A stretch of 64,000 nucleotides of DNA. It comes from Niameybacter massiliensis (lineage in GTDB: Bacteria > Bacillota > Clostridia > Lachnospirales > Cellulosilyticaceae). Positions 35,730 to 44,915 of the stretch are shown piece by piece. Both the position numbers and the translations under genes were made by a program. The notes under the pieces were generated by a model. The model made no database searches. It was not told where the DNA came from and saw nothing but the letters and a program-made list of their open reading frames with translations. The stretch lies in assembly GCF_001282685.1 (NCBI RefSeq), contig NZ_LN875035.1, positions 910,250 through 974,249 of the forward strand, in the 5' to 3' direction. Within the stretch, counting starts at the first letter, position 1. Each line of letters begins with the position of its first letter.

Positions 35730-36527
35730 CTATTTAGTCTAGTAAAAAGTCTCTGATATCCTAATTTTTGGGGAAGTAATACTCTCTAGTAGCTTATAAA
35801 ATAAATATTTGGTTAAGTGTGAGGGCATGTAGGCAAGTTTATTGTATTCCAACTTCTAGTCCTCGACTTTTAAGAGAGGCTAAGTTCATTCCATCAAACT
35901 AACGGTCAAAACTCAGAAAAGAAGTTCACTTTTCTTCAGACATTTCCCTAAAACCAGTTTGATTCCATTCTCTAAGCCTCTCTAAAAAGTCTGTGGAGAA
36001 AGTTTCCATACACTAACTCACCTTACTGCCCATCACATCATAACCCTTCCGGTAGAAAGATAGCAAAACTACATGACCCATTTTCTAAACATCCTTCATA
36101 TGAAAGTGCCTAATCATTTCCGAGTTTAGATCAAAAGTACTATCAATTCTACAAAGCGTGTCTTACTTAACCCAGTAGCAAAAGGCATTGATACCTGCAA
36201 GGTTTTGCCTTCTGAAGAAGAAACATTTACTCCGATCTCTTCACCACGGTGAACTACTGGAAGTGAAAACTTACCTAACTGAGTAGAAAAGGGCGGTGAT
36301 GCGTGGGTGACCTCCATGTAGCTTTTTTCGAGGATGGGCTTAGAATGTGTTAACGAATATGAAGGAAGGCTTTTGTGCGAGTGTCTGAGCGTTAGCGAGT
36401 TTTCGCACATTCTGACTGAATAGGAGTTTACACATTCTTAGTCCATTTGAGCAAAAGCGAAAGGGAGAGCACATACGTAGTGCCGACCGGTCTACCTCAA
36501 CTACTAAGTTTTCACTCCATAAAATAT
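35730..36527 (-). ncRNA. Gene-free block with nested long-range stems, candidate structured RNA
   Basis: Nearly 800 bases without a convincing protein gene. Between 35873 and 35983 three nested stems occur: AGAGAGGCT with AGCCTCTCT (9 pairs), ATCAAACT with AGTTTGAT (8), and AGAAAAG with CTTTTCT (7). At 36042-36060 is ACCGGAAGGGTTA (minus strand), also found in the candidate ncRNA near 45150. The part at 36340-36440 has inverted copies of AGAATGTG. The minus strand is preferred because a terminator lies at its end and the related element is minus-strand. No promoter was found. A decayed element is the alternative. Confidence 0.35.
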
Positions 36528-37469
36528 TTATTTTATAAGGCTATAATACTCTGTGTCGCCTTCTACACCCGTAATCAACCAAAAGCCTTTACCGTTTTGG
36601 TCTACATGTTCCACAAATACTTTTTGCTGAATATGTCCACTTACTTTTCCTTGAAGCATTTCATCGTATTGAAGTGTATAGACTTTATGCCCTTCATCTA
36701 CTACTTCTGCTTGTTGGCTGACAAGTTTTCCAAGAGATGGACTAGAGCCACCTGTTACCCAACCTGAAAATTGCTCCATCACCTTTTTTTGTAGTGGTTC
36801 ACTTAATGCACTATACTGCAAAGCACCACTTCTAGTTTGTTGTCCTCTACTCCATAAGGCAATAGCTTGTTCAGCTGTCGTTGGCTTGATCAGGCCTTCT
36901 AACGTTTTTACCTCTTCCTCAAGCTCACCCTTATCTAAATACTGAACTTGAAGTTTATCCTTTGATTGAATCTTGATAGAATCTGCTAGAAAAATAGTGT
37001 TTAGCCATTCTTCTCCTAAATACAAGGTATTGTCTGCTATTTTATAGTCATAAACTGCATAACTCGCACTATAATCTCCATCTTTAAGTTCTAAAGTAAT
37101 AGACCTTTGTTCTAATTGTTGTCCATTTATTCCCTTTAGTGGATAAGGTGGCAACTCCATATTTCTAAGACGTGGAGGTAAGGGTTCTACATACTCCCTA
37201 TTAGTTTCTTCTAAACCATTTAGGTAAGACAGATACAAATGTGAGAGCTTATAATCTACCTCCATAGAAAGGATATGTTCCTTTTTATTCCATGTTATAG
37301 ACTTTGCTCCTAAGGTCTCTGCTACCTTTCGAATAGGTATGAGATTTTCTCCCTTTTCACAAATAATAGGTACACTCACTTCTACTTCTTTAGCTTGAAT
37401 AGTATTAATCGAAGATAACATCAATAACACTGTTCCTACTAAAGCCGTTTTCTTCAAAGCTTGCTTCAT
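36528..37469 (-). CDS. Secreted protein with copper amine oxidase-like N-terminal (stalk) domain
   Basis: Exported protein of 313 residues. A signal peptide covers residues 1-26 (cleavage after IQA). Residues about 30-75 form a copper-amine-oxidase N-domain-like stalk repeat (LIPIRKVAETLGAKSITWNKK), common in clostridial surface proteins and unrelated to amine oxidation. The C-terminal half (from TTAEQAIALWSRGQQTRSG) resembles small NTF2-like or DUF4878-like extracytoplasmic domains. Function unknown; a wall-associated role is likely because the neighbouring VanY protein carries the same kind of domain. Confidence 0.78.
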   Translation of the reverse strand: MKQALKKTALVGTVLLMLSSINTIQAKEVEVSVPIICEKGENLIPIRKVAETLGAKSITWNKKEHILSMEVDYKLSHLYLSYLNGLEETNREYVEPLPPRLRNMELPPYPLKGINGQQLEQRSITLELKDGDYSASYAVYDYKIADNTLYLGEEWLNTIFLADSIKIQSKDKLQVQYLDKGELEEEVKTLEGLIKPTTAEQAIALWSRGQQTRSGALQYSALSEPLQKKVMEQFSGWVTGGSSPSLGKLVSQQAEVVDEGHKVYTLQYDEMLQGKVSGHIQQKVFVEHVDQNGKGFWLITGVEGDTEYYSLIK

Positions 37470-37570
37470 ACTACCACTTCCTTATATGGATTTATTTACT
37501 TTGTGCCTCTATGAAATACCTCTGAAATCTATTTTTATTATAACACTCTATCTAACTATGAATAATGTTT

Positions 37571-37909
37571 TTATTCACTTAAACCTAATACTTTTAAACC
37601 TTTTATAAAATATTGATCTAATGGATTTTTAATAATCATATTACGTACTTCTATTTCTTGTGGACGCCAACCTTTTAAAAGATTAAACGCTTGCATTGTC
37701 TTGCTATATACTTCTTCTGGCGTCCCTTCTTGAGGATTACATCCTAAGTGAATTACAACTTGTACCCATTTCACAAATTCCATATCCTGCTCATTAAGAT
37801 ACTTACTAAGTGCCTCTTTTGATGCTTTATCTTTCCCTTCTTCACACTGACAATAAGCTCTTAATAATTCTAATAATGTCTCACTTTGGTTTTTATATTC
37901 TTTAAACAT
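37571..37909 (-). CDS. Small helical hypothetical protein
   Basis: Predicted soluble, helical protein of 112 residues, acidic, with Cys residues at CQCEEGKD and HLGCNPQEG. No motif is recognised. It lies 13 bases after the VanY-type gene on the same strand and probably shares its transcript. Beyond co-expression with a wall peptidase I infer nothing. Confidence 0.6.
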   Translation of the reverse strand: MFKEYKNQSETLLELLRAYCQCEEGKDKASKEALSKYLNEQDMEFVKWVQVVIHLGCNPQEGTPEEVYSKTMQAFNLLKGWRPQEIEVRNMIIKNPLDQYFIKGLKVLGLSE

Positions 37910-37922
37910 ATTCTTTCCCTCC

Positions 37923-38918
37923 CTAGTATTCTATATTTTGAACAAATAGTTTCTGCCCATTATAATCAACGTCTACTAATCTAAGTCCTAGTATTTCACA
38001 GCTCTTTCTAAGAGGTACATAAAGTTTTTCGTTAATCATTAGCGTCTTTATTCCTCCCCCATTAAGCCAATTATCACCTGCTACTAAATAATGTCTGCCA
38101 TAGGTTAAACTACTCATTTGTGTTCTTGATGTATATTCAACAGTACCACCTATACGATTGCCTAATTCTCTTAATCCTATATATAACACACCATCTTCAT
38201 TTATAATAGGTACTTTTTGTATACTTGTTGCCCCGTCTAACTCCATATTCATCTCAGTAATTTCATAACAACAGCGTATAAGTTCTTCCATTGTTAATCC
38301 ACTAGTATGTAATTTTGTTGCAAGTTCTTTTCCTACATAGCGTACGTGCCATGGTTCATATATAATACCTGTAATATCTGTCTTATTCTTTGGATAACGA
38401 ATAATATAACCATATTTGTAGCAATTAGCCGCTAGCCATTTACCTTCTTTTGTGTTACCAAAGCTTTCCTGTATTGTTCCTCCACTAAGGCCAGTGATAT
38501 CCATAGCCAATCCTGTACGGTGCTCAGATTCATTAGGCGGAGCTGACCCTTTTTGATTAGGACCATAATTTTTAATAGCACGTGTATAAAGTATGTTTTG
38601 ATAATCATAGCTTCTATAGCCACTTACTGCAATTAAGGTGACTCCACTTGCTTTAGCATCTTGAAACATCATTTCAAGTGCATAAGCTGCTTCTCGTTCC
38701 ATATAATTTTTTTCTATGTTGCCCGGTGTATTAAACCTAACTTTAGGCATGACTAAGTCTTTGGGAACATAATCATGACTGACTGGATTTTGCTTATTAA
38801 CTAATATGTGATACGGGTTATGCCTAGTCGCAAAACTTGGCTCTACAGCTTGTACATTCATACATAGCTGAGTCGCTAAAAGTCCTATGACCGCTATCCT
38901 CCAATATTTCCTTTTCAT
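37923..38918 (-). CDS. D-Ala-D-Ala carboxypeptidase, VanY family, with stalk domain
   Basis: Exported zinc peptidase of 331 residues that trims the terminal D-Ala of wall peptides. A signal peptide covers about residues 1-24. The VanY active site is complete: SGYRSYDYQ near 99-107, SEHRTGLAMDI with His133 and Asp140, and EPWHVRYVG with Glu188 and His191. Residues about 235-330 are a copper-amine-oxidase-like stalk domain (VPLRKSCEILGLRLVDVDYN). In the absence of vanRS/HAX genes this is a wall-remodelling enzyme and not a resistance determinant. Confidence 0.93.
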   Translation of the reverse strand: MKRKYWRIAVIGLLATQLCMNVQAVEPSFATRHNPYHILVNKQNPVSHDYVPKDLVMPKVRFNTPGNIEKNYMEREAAYALEMMFQDAKASGVTLIAVSGYRSYDYQNILYTRAIKNYGPNQKGSAPPNESEHRTGLAMDITGLSGGTIQESFGNTKEGKWLAANCYKYGYIIRYPKNKTDITGIIYEPWHVRYVGKELATKLHTSGLTMEELIRCCYEITEMNMELDGATSIQKVPIINEDGVLYIGLRELGNRIGGTVEYTSRTQMSSLTYGRHYLVAGDNWLNGGGIKTLMINEKLYVPLRKSCEILGLRLVDVDYNGQKLFVQNIEY

Positions 38919-39037
38919 TGCTATCCTCTTATTCTATATGTATAGTTTAATGTCTTTATACTTATAGCTTATTACAAAAAATCTTAAATTTCAACATGAC
39001 TTCCACTTATATTACACAAAATTAAAAGGCTCAGCAT

Positions 39038-39074
39038 AAAAAAAGAACTGCTACACTTTTAAATGTAACAGCTC
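39038..39074 (-). terminator. Terminator after the PRTase-like gene
   Basis: Eleven-pair stem (GAGCTGTTACA with TGTAGCAGTTC, two G-U pairs) and a run of seven U on the minus strand. Confidence 0.9.
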
Positions 39075-39091
39075 ATCTTATAAGCTAAATT

Positions 39092-39808
39092 TTAGTCTTC
39101 AAAAGAATTAAATCCATATGAATTTACTACAGCATCTAAAGGTTTCTTTGCTTTACAATCTTCACATGCATTTGGATCTGATAATTTAAAGTTTGGTAAA
39201 TCATCACGTGTAAATACTGCATGTACTGGGTAACCATCTACCTCATCCACATTTGCAAAAATAACAGATAAACCTGTTACTTTTCCACCATATGCTAAGA
39301 TTGTTCCAATAGCTTTAGAAATAGTTCTACCGCTCATTGCTGTTGCTAATACGATTAATACATTTTTCCCATGAATCATTGGTTTGATATTTTTGTTAAC
39401 AACCATTTGTCCACTCTTATCAAATTCTGGTGTAATAACATAGAAAGAATGATGTTTATTATTAGATGGGAAACCACCTATACTAAGTTCTTCTGCTAAA
39501 TAAGCACCAATTACTTCGCAACCATCCATACAAATAATTGTATCAATAGGCGTTTTAGTCGCTCCAAGGTTAACCATTGATTCCCAAGCTGGTTGCATAC
39601 CCATAATATCTTTATCTAATTTTACTTTTTTCACATATTGTTCTGCCATTACTTCAGCAACTAATTTAGACTCTCTTTGACGCATTTTTAAAGTTGTCAT
39701 GTCAATGTAATAATTTACATGGAAACGATCACTTGAGAAATGTCCCGGAATGGCTTTTAAAACTAAATCAGCATTACTTTTTGATGAAATTTTGACTTGT
39801 TCTTGCAT
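39092..39808 (-). CDS. Phosphoribosyltransferase-like protein with altered PRPP loop
   Basis: Cytoplasmic protein of 238 residues with the fold pattern of type I phosphoribosyltransferases, near orotate PRTases. The PRPP-loop region reads NVLIVLATAMSGRTISKAIG: the glycine and Thr of the loop are kept, but the acidic pair that normally follows the hydrophobic strand is Leu-Ala. A C-terminal CEDCKAKKP could bind a metal. Activity on PRPP is therefore doubtful; a regulatory or salvage-related role is possible. Single gene with a terminator; the next upstream gene, for the sulfotransferase, ends about 120 bases before it. Confidence 0.75.
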   Translation of the reverse strand: MQEQVKISSKSNADLVLKAIPGHFSSDRFHVNYYIDMTTLKMRQRESKLVAEVMAEQYVKKVKLDKDIMGMQPAWESMVNLGATKTPIDTIICMDGCEVIGAYLAEELSIGGFPSNNKHHSFYVITPEFDKSGQMVVNKNIKPMIHGKNVLIVLATAMSGRTISKAIGTILAYGGKVTGLSVIFANVDEVDGYPVHAVFTRDDLPNFKLSDPNACEDCKAKKPLDAVVNSYGFNSFED

Positions 39809-39844
39809 AGCTTAACACCTCTTCTTATTTAATTTTTCTTAAAG

Positions 39845-39886
39845 CAAAGCAGATTTAGAGTCTTCTTCGCTTCTAAATCTGCTTTG
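39845..39886 (-). terminator. Terminator-like hairpin after the sulfotransferase gene
   Basis: Perfect 15-pair stem (CAAAGCAGATTTAGA with TCTAAATCTGCTTTG) without a continuous U run behind it; it may act as a weak terminator or 3'-end stabiliser. Confidence 0.65.
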
Positions 39887-39928
39887 TACCAGTTTCTAAC
39901 TTGGAAGAATGATATTATTATAATACCT

Positions 39929-41785
39929 CTAGCAAGTAATTTGAATTCCTGTTTCGTATTTTTTATCCTCAATAATTACACGGATATCATAAGTACCTTT
40001 TAAACCTGTTTTAGTTACACATGTTCTAGTATTACGATCATCTGTGTCTAAGAAAGAACCACAGCACATTGCTTTTGATGGGACAGCTGTTGTAGAAATG
40101 TAGTATCTATGTACTTCATCTCCTTGCTCAAGTAACATCATTGCAAGATCACCTTTTGTGAAGCGGCAGAAGAATGTAAACATATCAAATTGCTCTTCTA
40201 CTCTTGCATTGCAAGTCTCTGGTAACATTTCTCCACAAGCTTCAGCTGGGATACCTGTACCAAACTCTTTTGTTTCACTTAAGTAACCTAAGATTGTACC
40301 TTCACCCATTTCTAAATTAATACCATCACAGTATAATTTAAGTTTTTCAGCACGGTAGAAGTTACCATGTGCTTTCATTTCATACATCTTTGTATCATTT
40401 ACTAATTCTACTGTAATAGAATTTAAAGAACCACCTGTCATTTTAGCAAATGCACCTAATGCTTCTGATGGCACACCATCTTTATCATAAGCAATACCAC
40501 CTGAATGCACTAAATAATGTCCTTCATTGTAGTATTCTACATTACAGATATATGGAGAGAAGAATTCTGCGCCTCTTTCTTTTCCATATTGCCATACTTG
40601 CTCAATTGTCATATCTTCTGTATTAATTCTATATCTTACACCTCTAGAGTAGTTGTTATATGCAGGTACTTTTTTTGCTTCTACTTTTGTAGAGTTATGA
40701 TGGTTATCAAAACACATAACATCTCCGTTTGGTGTAATCACACAAGCATGTTGCTCATATTGCCATTCAAAATTGTTACCGATTGGTTTGAAGAAATACT
40801 TTTGCATATGGTCTGGCCAAGTTTCTGGATCCCCAATAATCCAGTTTAACTCACCACTATCATAATCAATATTTACCATTACGTCAACATGACGTCCTGA
40901 GAATGTTAATGAATTTGTATTTTCATCATACCAAACTGCGTTATTGTGGAACCAGTCTTCGTCTGTGAATGATAAACCTTTTCCTTCTCCTGGTGTTAAG
41001 AATTTTTTATAATCCCAAGTTTTAAGGATTTCACCTGTATTTCTATCTAATAATACACAGACATCTTCTACTGTTTCACTTGTTAAGTCTTCTGTTAAGC
41101 ATAATAAGTTACCATCTGGCATTTCAAATTGATCATGGTGATATGCACCTGGTACACGATACTCTTTATAAATTTTTCCTACTGGAGACATTTCATATAA
41201 ACCAGACATATAGTATGGCATTTTAATCAAACGATCTGTACCAAATAAGAAGTTACCATTTCTTAAACGTTTTAAGTCAAATACACAAAGTGTTGTTAAA
41301 TACCAACGAATATCCCCAGCATAGTCAATCCCCATAGTTGTTTCTGTTCCTGCTGGACAAAGAATCATAATATTGTCTTGGAAGTATTCTGGTGTAGTTT
41401 GTACATATTCAATAACCTTTTGATCTGCAACATGACCTACTTCAATTTGAATCGTTGTTGTTTTTCCTCTATAAGGTGTAATCTCTACTGTATTATTGTA
41501 ATCACTGTATAATCCTAATACTGGTAAAATATGAGTTGTTGCTTTTGGGAAAGTATGTACCATATCCGCTGCTTTTGTTTTACCTTTAACACGTACTGTA
41601 ACAGCTACTTCTTTTTCTGTACGGAATAATACAACTGCTGATAATGGGTTAATAAGATATGCATTGTATTTTACAAGAGGATTTTCTATCGTATAGTTTC
41701 CTGCCTCAAATTCTGCTAACATTTCTTTTTCCGCTTTTGCTTGAAGTGGAATCCAGTGTTCTATTTCTTTGTATTCTACTGCCAT
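39929..41785 (-). CDS. Aryl-sulfate sulfotransferase (ASST family), no signal peptide
   Basis: Transfers sulfate between phenolic compounds without PAPS; 618 residues, with a small N-terminal domain (about 1-130) followed by a propeller domain. Candidate active-site His residues are in AYHHDQFEMPDGNLLCLTED, EDWFHNNAVWYDENT and QHACVITPNGDVMCFDNHHN, matching the family arrangement in which a His is sulfurylated. Unlike the periplasmic enzymes of enterobacteria there is no signal peptide, so it should act in the cytosol, as reported for gut Eubacterium enzymes. The start at 41785 has GGAGAG about nine bases upstream. It is paired with an SLC13 transporter and an AraC regulator. Confidence 0.88.
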   Translation of the reverse strand: MAVEYKEIEHWIPLQAKAEKEMLAEFEAGNYTIENPLVKYNAYLINPLSAVVLFRTEKEVAVTVRVKGKTKAADMVHTFPKATTHILPVLGLYSDYNNTVEITPYRGKTTTIQIEVGHVADQKVIEYVQTTPEYFQDNIMILCPAGTETTMGIDYAGDIRWYLTTLCVFDLKRLRNGNFLFGTDRLIKMPYYMSGLYEMSPVGKIYKEYRVPGAYHHDQFEMPDGNLLCLTEDLTSETVEDVCVLLDRNTGEILKTWDYKKFLTPGEGKGLSFTDEDWFHNNAVWYDENTNSLTFSGRHVDVMVNIDYDSGELNWIIGDPETWPDHMQKYFFKPIGNNFEWQYEQHACVITPNGDVMCFDNHHNSTKVEAKKVPAYNNYSRGVRYRINTEDMTIEQVWQYGKERGAEFFSPYICNVEYYNEGHYLVHSGGIAYDKDGVPSEALGAFAKMTGGSLNSITVELVNDTKMYEMKAHGNFYRAEKLKLYCDGINLEMGEGTILGYLSETKEFGTGIPAEACGEMLPETCNARVEEQFDMFTFFCRFTKGDLAMMLLEQGDEVHRYYISTTAVPSKAMCCGSFLDTDDRNTRTCVTKTGLKGTYDIRVIIEDKKYETGIQITC

Positions 41786-41837
41786 GATCAATCTCTCCTT
41801 CACTTTTATTAAGTATTGTTAAATCTAATTTTCCGCT

Positions 41838-43307
41838 CTACATGAATAGATTTACGAATGGTATACCAAGTACTAAAATAACAAGTAACTCTATTACTAC
41901 TGTAACAACTGTATACTTATATACTTCTGTTGTTGTTAAGTATTCTTTATTTCCAAATAACATGGCTGCAAATGGAGATGCTGCTGGTGTACAAGCTGCT
42001 GTTAATAATACTGTAAAGATCAATAAAGTAATAATTGGCGCTGGACTAACACCTGCTGCTACACAATAAGTTAATACTACTGGTTGCATAATCATACCAA
42101 TTACTAAAGAGTTACAGATATTTGTTAAAAGCACAACTAATACTAACAATACAACAGTAAATACTGTACCTGACATACCATTAAAGATTGGTGAAAGTAT
42201 AGTATTTAAGAATGGTGTTACACCTGTTGCTTCATTTGTTAATACACCACCAATTAAAATGGCTGAAGTGCAAAGGAAAAATGTAGGCCAAGCAAAGTCT
42301 TGCCCCATTACTGGACCAAAACGTAATACTGGTCCATCTTCAAATTGAATTAAAGATAAGATACAAACTAAAACGATTGGTACAAGTAAGGAATTTTTAT
42401 TGATAAAACTTAATACTGGTACATTTGGTAATAAACTTGGGATGAGCATGCAGAAAATAAAGATACATAAGAAGATACCATATGTTTTTTGTGCTTTAGA
42501 CATTGCTGGTAATGGATTTCTTTCTAACATCTCAATACTCATTTTCTTCATAGGTGTTACATCTGGTCTAAAAATGAATTTCATAATACCTACAAAAGTA
42601 ACAACTAACACTAAACCTAAAATAAAGCAAGCAATAAAGTAAGTTGCATCAGAGATTGCAGTGCCTTCTGTTAAGCTTGGGAAGTTACCTAATAAACCTC
42701 TGTAGTTTCCAAGTAATGCTAAACCATTTGACATATATGGTGGCACTGGGAAACCAGCTAATGCAGAAATAACAACACCAATTACCATTAATTTTGGATA
42801 CTCATCTGTTTTCTCATAACCTACCTCTTCAAATACCCCATATAAAATTGGCCAGAATAAGAAGATTGGTGCAAATGCCCCAATAAACACAGACATTAAA
42901 TATGTACCTAGCATCATTACTAATGTAAATACCCAAGGCTTTCCTTCTATGAACTTTCTTGTCATTATCCAACGTGCAATATAAACTGTAAGCTTTCTAT
43001 TTGTTAATCCCCCCATGAAGACCATTAAGAAGAACATTTGTACAACTGTTGGATTTCCAAAGCAAGTACTTAATACACCTCCTGCAGGTGCAAAATCAGT
43101 CATTGCTAACATACATATACTAGCAATACTTGCAACTGTAGGATTTACTGTTGACCAAAGGTAGATCGTACCAATAAATACGCCCATTACCTGTAATCCA
43201 ATTTCAGTTACATTTGGCAATACTCCCAATGGAATAAAGCGGAACAAAATCATAATTGCAAAACCAATTAGAAAATTAACATATGATGCTTTGACTTGTT
43301 TTTTCAT
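41838..43307 (-). CDS. SLC13/DASS-type anion:sodium symporter
   Basis: Inner-membrane transporter of 489 residues with about 12-14 membrane segments. The two hairpin-type regions with SNT-like context are YMSNGLALLGNY and TNICNSLVIGMIM, and the segment FAWPTFFLCTSAILIGG matches the ArsB/SLC13 fold. Family substrates are dicarboxylates, sulfate and other anions. Position directly upstream of the sulfotransferase suggests uptake of a sulfated or carboxylated aromatic compound; this is inference. Confidence 0.82.
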   Translation of the reverse strand: MKKQVKASYVNFLIGFAIMILFRFIPLGVLPNVTEIGLQVMGVFIGTIYLWSTVNPTVASIASICMLAMTDFAPAGGVLSTCFGNPTVVQMFFLMVFMGGLTNRKLTVYIARWIMTRKFIEGKPWVFTLVMMLGTYLMSVFIGAFAPIFLFWPILYGVFEEVGYEKTDEYPKLMVIGVVISALAGFPVPPYMSNGLALLGNYRGLLGNFPSLTEGTAISDATYFIACFILGLVLVVTFVGIMKFIFRPDVTPMKKMSIEMLERNPLPAMSKAQKTYGIFLCIFIFCMLIPSLLPNVPVLSFINKNSLLVPIVLVCILSLIQFEDGPVLRFGPVMGQDFAWPTFFLCTSAILIGGVLTNEATGVTPFLNTILSPIFNGMSGTVFTVVLLVLVVLLTNICNSLVIGMIMQPVVLTYCVAAGVSPAPIITLLIFTVLLTAACTPAASPFAAMLFGNKEYLTTTEVYKYTVVTVVIELLVILVLGIPFVNLFM

Positions 43308-43451
43308 ATTATTATTCCCTCCAGATTATTAATTGTTAAAAAATTATCATATAATTATTATACAATCCTTTCTAATCTTTTATAATGGGAATTTTTTAGA
43401 TTCTATTATAAAACTCTTATAAGATTTTGGTATATATTCATATCATTTTGT

Positions 43452-44771
43452 TTATAGTGCTATATTAATCGCTACATTTATAGCTAAATTGCCTATTTCC
43501 TGATCTATTATTTGCCTTAATTCTTTCGCTTCAAATAATTGTTCTGGCGTTTGTACCATAAATGAAACCTTTAATTTTTTCATTTTACCACCCATTAACT
43601 TTAGAGCGGATAACTTCATTGTATTAATAAATAATTCTTTTTGCTCTGGTTCTCTTAAATAGCGATATGGATAAACTAAATGCAAAGAAATTTTAGATTT
43701 ATAAATCTCATCTATGAGTTCATTAAAATAATTATACACTTGATAATAAGGATCAAATTGATCGCCCATATCACAATAAGGATTAAGTATAATTTCTGTT
43801 CCCTCTAAATCAAGGGGTTCCATCTGTTTCATCTGTAATAAGTGCTTATATAATTTACTACTACTCGTTTCTTTACGCTCTTTAATATGATACTTGTCCA
43901 TAAATTTCTCTAAAACCTGTTCATCACATACTCGGGTATACTCATCTTCTAATTGCCAACTTTCTGCACGCCACGTTTTAGGCGCCTTTTTAAAGTACCT
44001 TTTAAAAAGACTATAAAAAGATTTCATATCATAAATCCCTACTAAATTAGCAATCTCTGTCATACACAAGCTATAATCTAGCATGTAACCTTGGATCATA
44101 ATTAGCTTACGATACTGTACAAAATCTTTAAAATTAACACCACCCACTTTTTTCATGAACTGAGAAAAATAAGTAGCATTCATGTACAATTCCTTTAAAA
44201 TATCCTCTACCATTATCTTTTCATTTGTATGCTTCATTACATATTCTACAATCCAATAATACCTATCTTGTAATTTCCCTGTTGGGTATTCCTCTTCCTC
44301 TTTCATATGAGATATCAATTGATAAGAACTAAATAACATATGCACAAGATGCTGCTCATTTAGCTTTCTTTCCTCCACTCGATCTGCCTTATCTAAATCC
44401 TTTTCATAGAAATATTGACGGATTAATAAATCCATCACAACCTTATTTAATCTATTTTTTAATGGTCTATTAATATCTAATAGCTCATCATTATTCATAA
44501 ACTCTACATACTCCATCTTATCAAAGATATCCCTAAACTCAGATAAACGTATTTTAGCAGATAAGATATAAGCCCCTTCACTTTGAATACTATGTACAAT
44601 ATAACGATTAACTAATGTAAATTCACCTTCATTGACTGTTACGACACGTTCTACTTTTTGAATAGTAATACTTCCTTTAAGAACAAGAATAATCTCTAGA
44701 TCGTCTTCAGAGAAGTGAGGTTTTATAGTCTGTACATATAACATTGTTGATTTTACTCGATTTTCTGTCAT
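43452..44771 (-). CDS. AraC family transcriptional regulator
   Basis: Regulator of 439 residues. The N-terminal part (about 10-90) is cupin-like (HFSEDDLEIILVLKGSITIQ). The AraC DNA-binding domain spans about 180-280, with TYFSQFMKKVGGVNFKDFVQYRK for the first helix-turn-helix and IANLVGIYDMKSFYSLFKRYF for the second. A further 150-residue C-terminal region (from about 300) is not part of standard AraC proteins and may bind an effector. It stands immediately upstream of the SLC13/sulfotransferase pair and is the probable regulator of that pair. Confidence 0.9.
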   Translation of the reverse strand: MTENRVKSTMLYVQTIKPHFSEDDLEIILVLKGSITIQKVERVVTVNEGEFTLVNRYIVHSIQSEGAYILSAKIRLSEFRDIFDKMEYVEFMNNDELLDINRPLKNRLNKVVMDLLIRQYFYEKDLDKADRVEERKLNEQHLVHMLFSSYQLISHMKEEEEYPTGKLQDRYYWIVEYVMKHTNEKIMVEDILKELYMNATYFSQFMKKVGGVNFKDFVQYRKLIMIQGYMLDYSLCMTEIANLVGIYDMKSFYSLFKRYFKKAPKTWRAESWQLEDEYTRVCDEQVLEKFMDKYHIKERKETSSSKLYKHLLQMKQMEPLDLEGTEIILNPYCDMGDQFDPYYQVYNYFNELIDEIYKSKISLHLVYPYRYLREPEQKELFINTMKLSALKLMGGKMKKLKVSFMVQTPEQLFEAKELRQIIDQEIGNLAINVAINIAL

Positions 44772-44881
44772 CTTATCACCATCTATGCCTAATTTAAAAT
44801 TTTATACACTTTTTAATTATAGTTTATATTATCAATCATAACATAGATTAAGATTTTATTATATAAAATACTGTCATGAAC

Positions 44882-44915
44882 AAAAGGCATCATCCTATTA
44901 CAGATGATGCCTTTT
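44882..44915 (-). terminator. Intrinsic terminator of the candidate ncRNA
   Basis: Perfect 13-pair stem AAAAGGCATCATC with GATGATGCCTTTT and an eight-base loop; UUUUGUU follows on the minus strand. No protein gene ends upstream of it within 800 bases on that strand, so it needs another transcript to terminate. Confidence 0.85.

Noticed and set aside
36126-36410. 94-codon open frame on the minus strand in the gene-free block
   Set aside because: No ribosome site before the ATG, composition unlike the neighbouring genes, it overlaps hairpin-forming sequence, and no family is recognisable. More likely a chance frame within a structured or repeated element.
37923-38918. VanY-type gene as a vancomycin resistance determinant
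   Set aside because: No vanR/S, vanH, ligase or vanX genes are nearby; single VanY-type peptidases are normal wall enzymes in clostridia.
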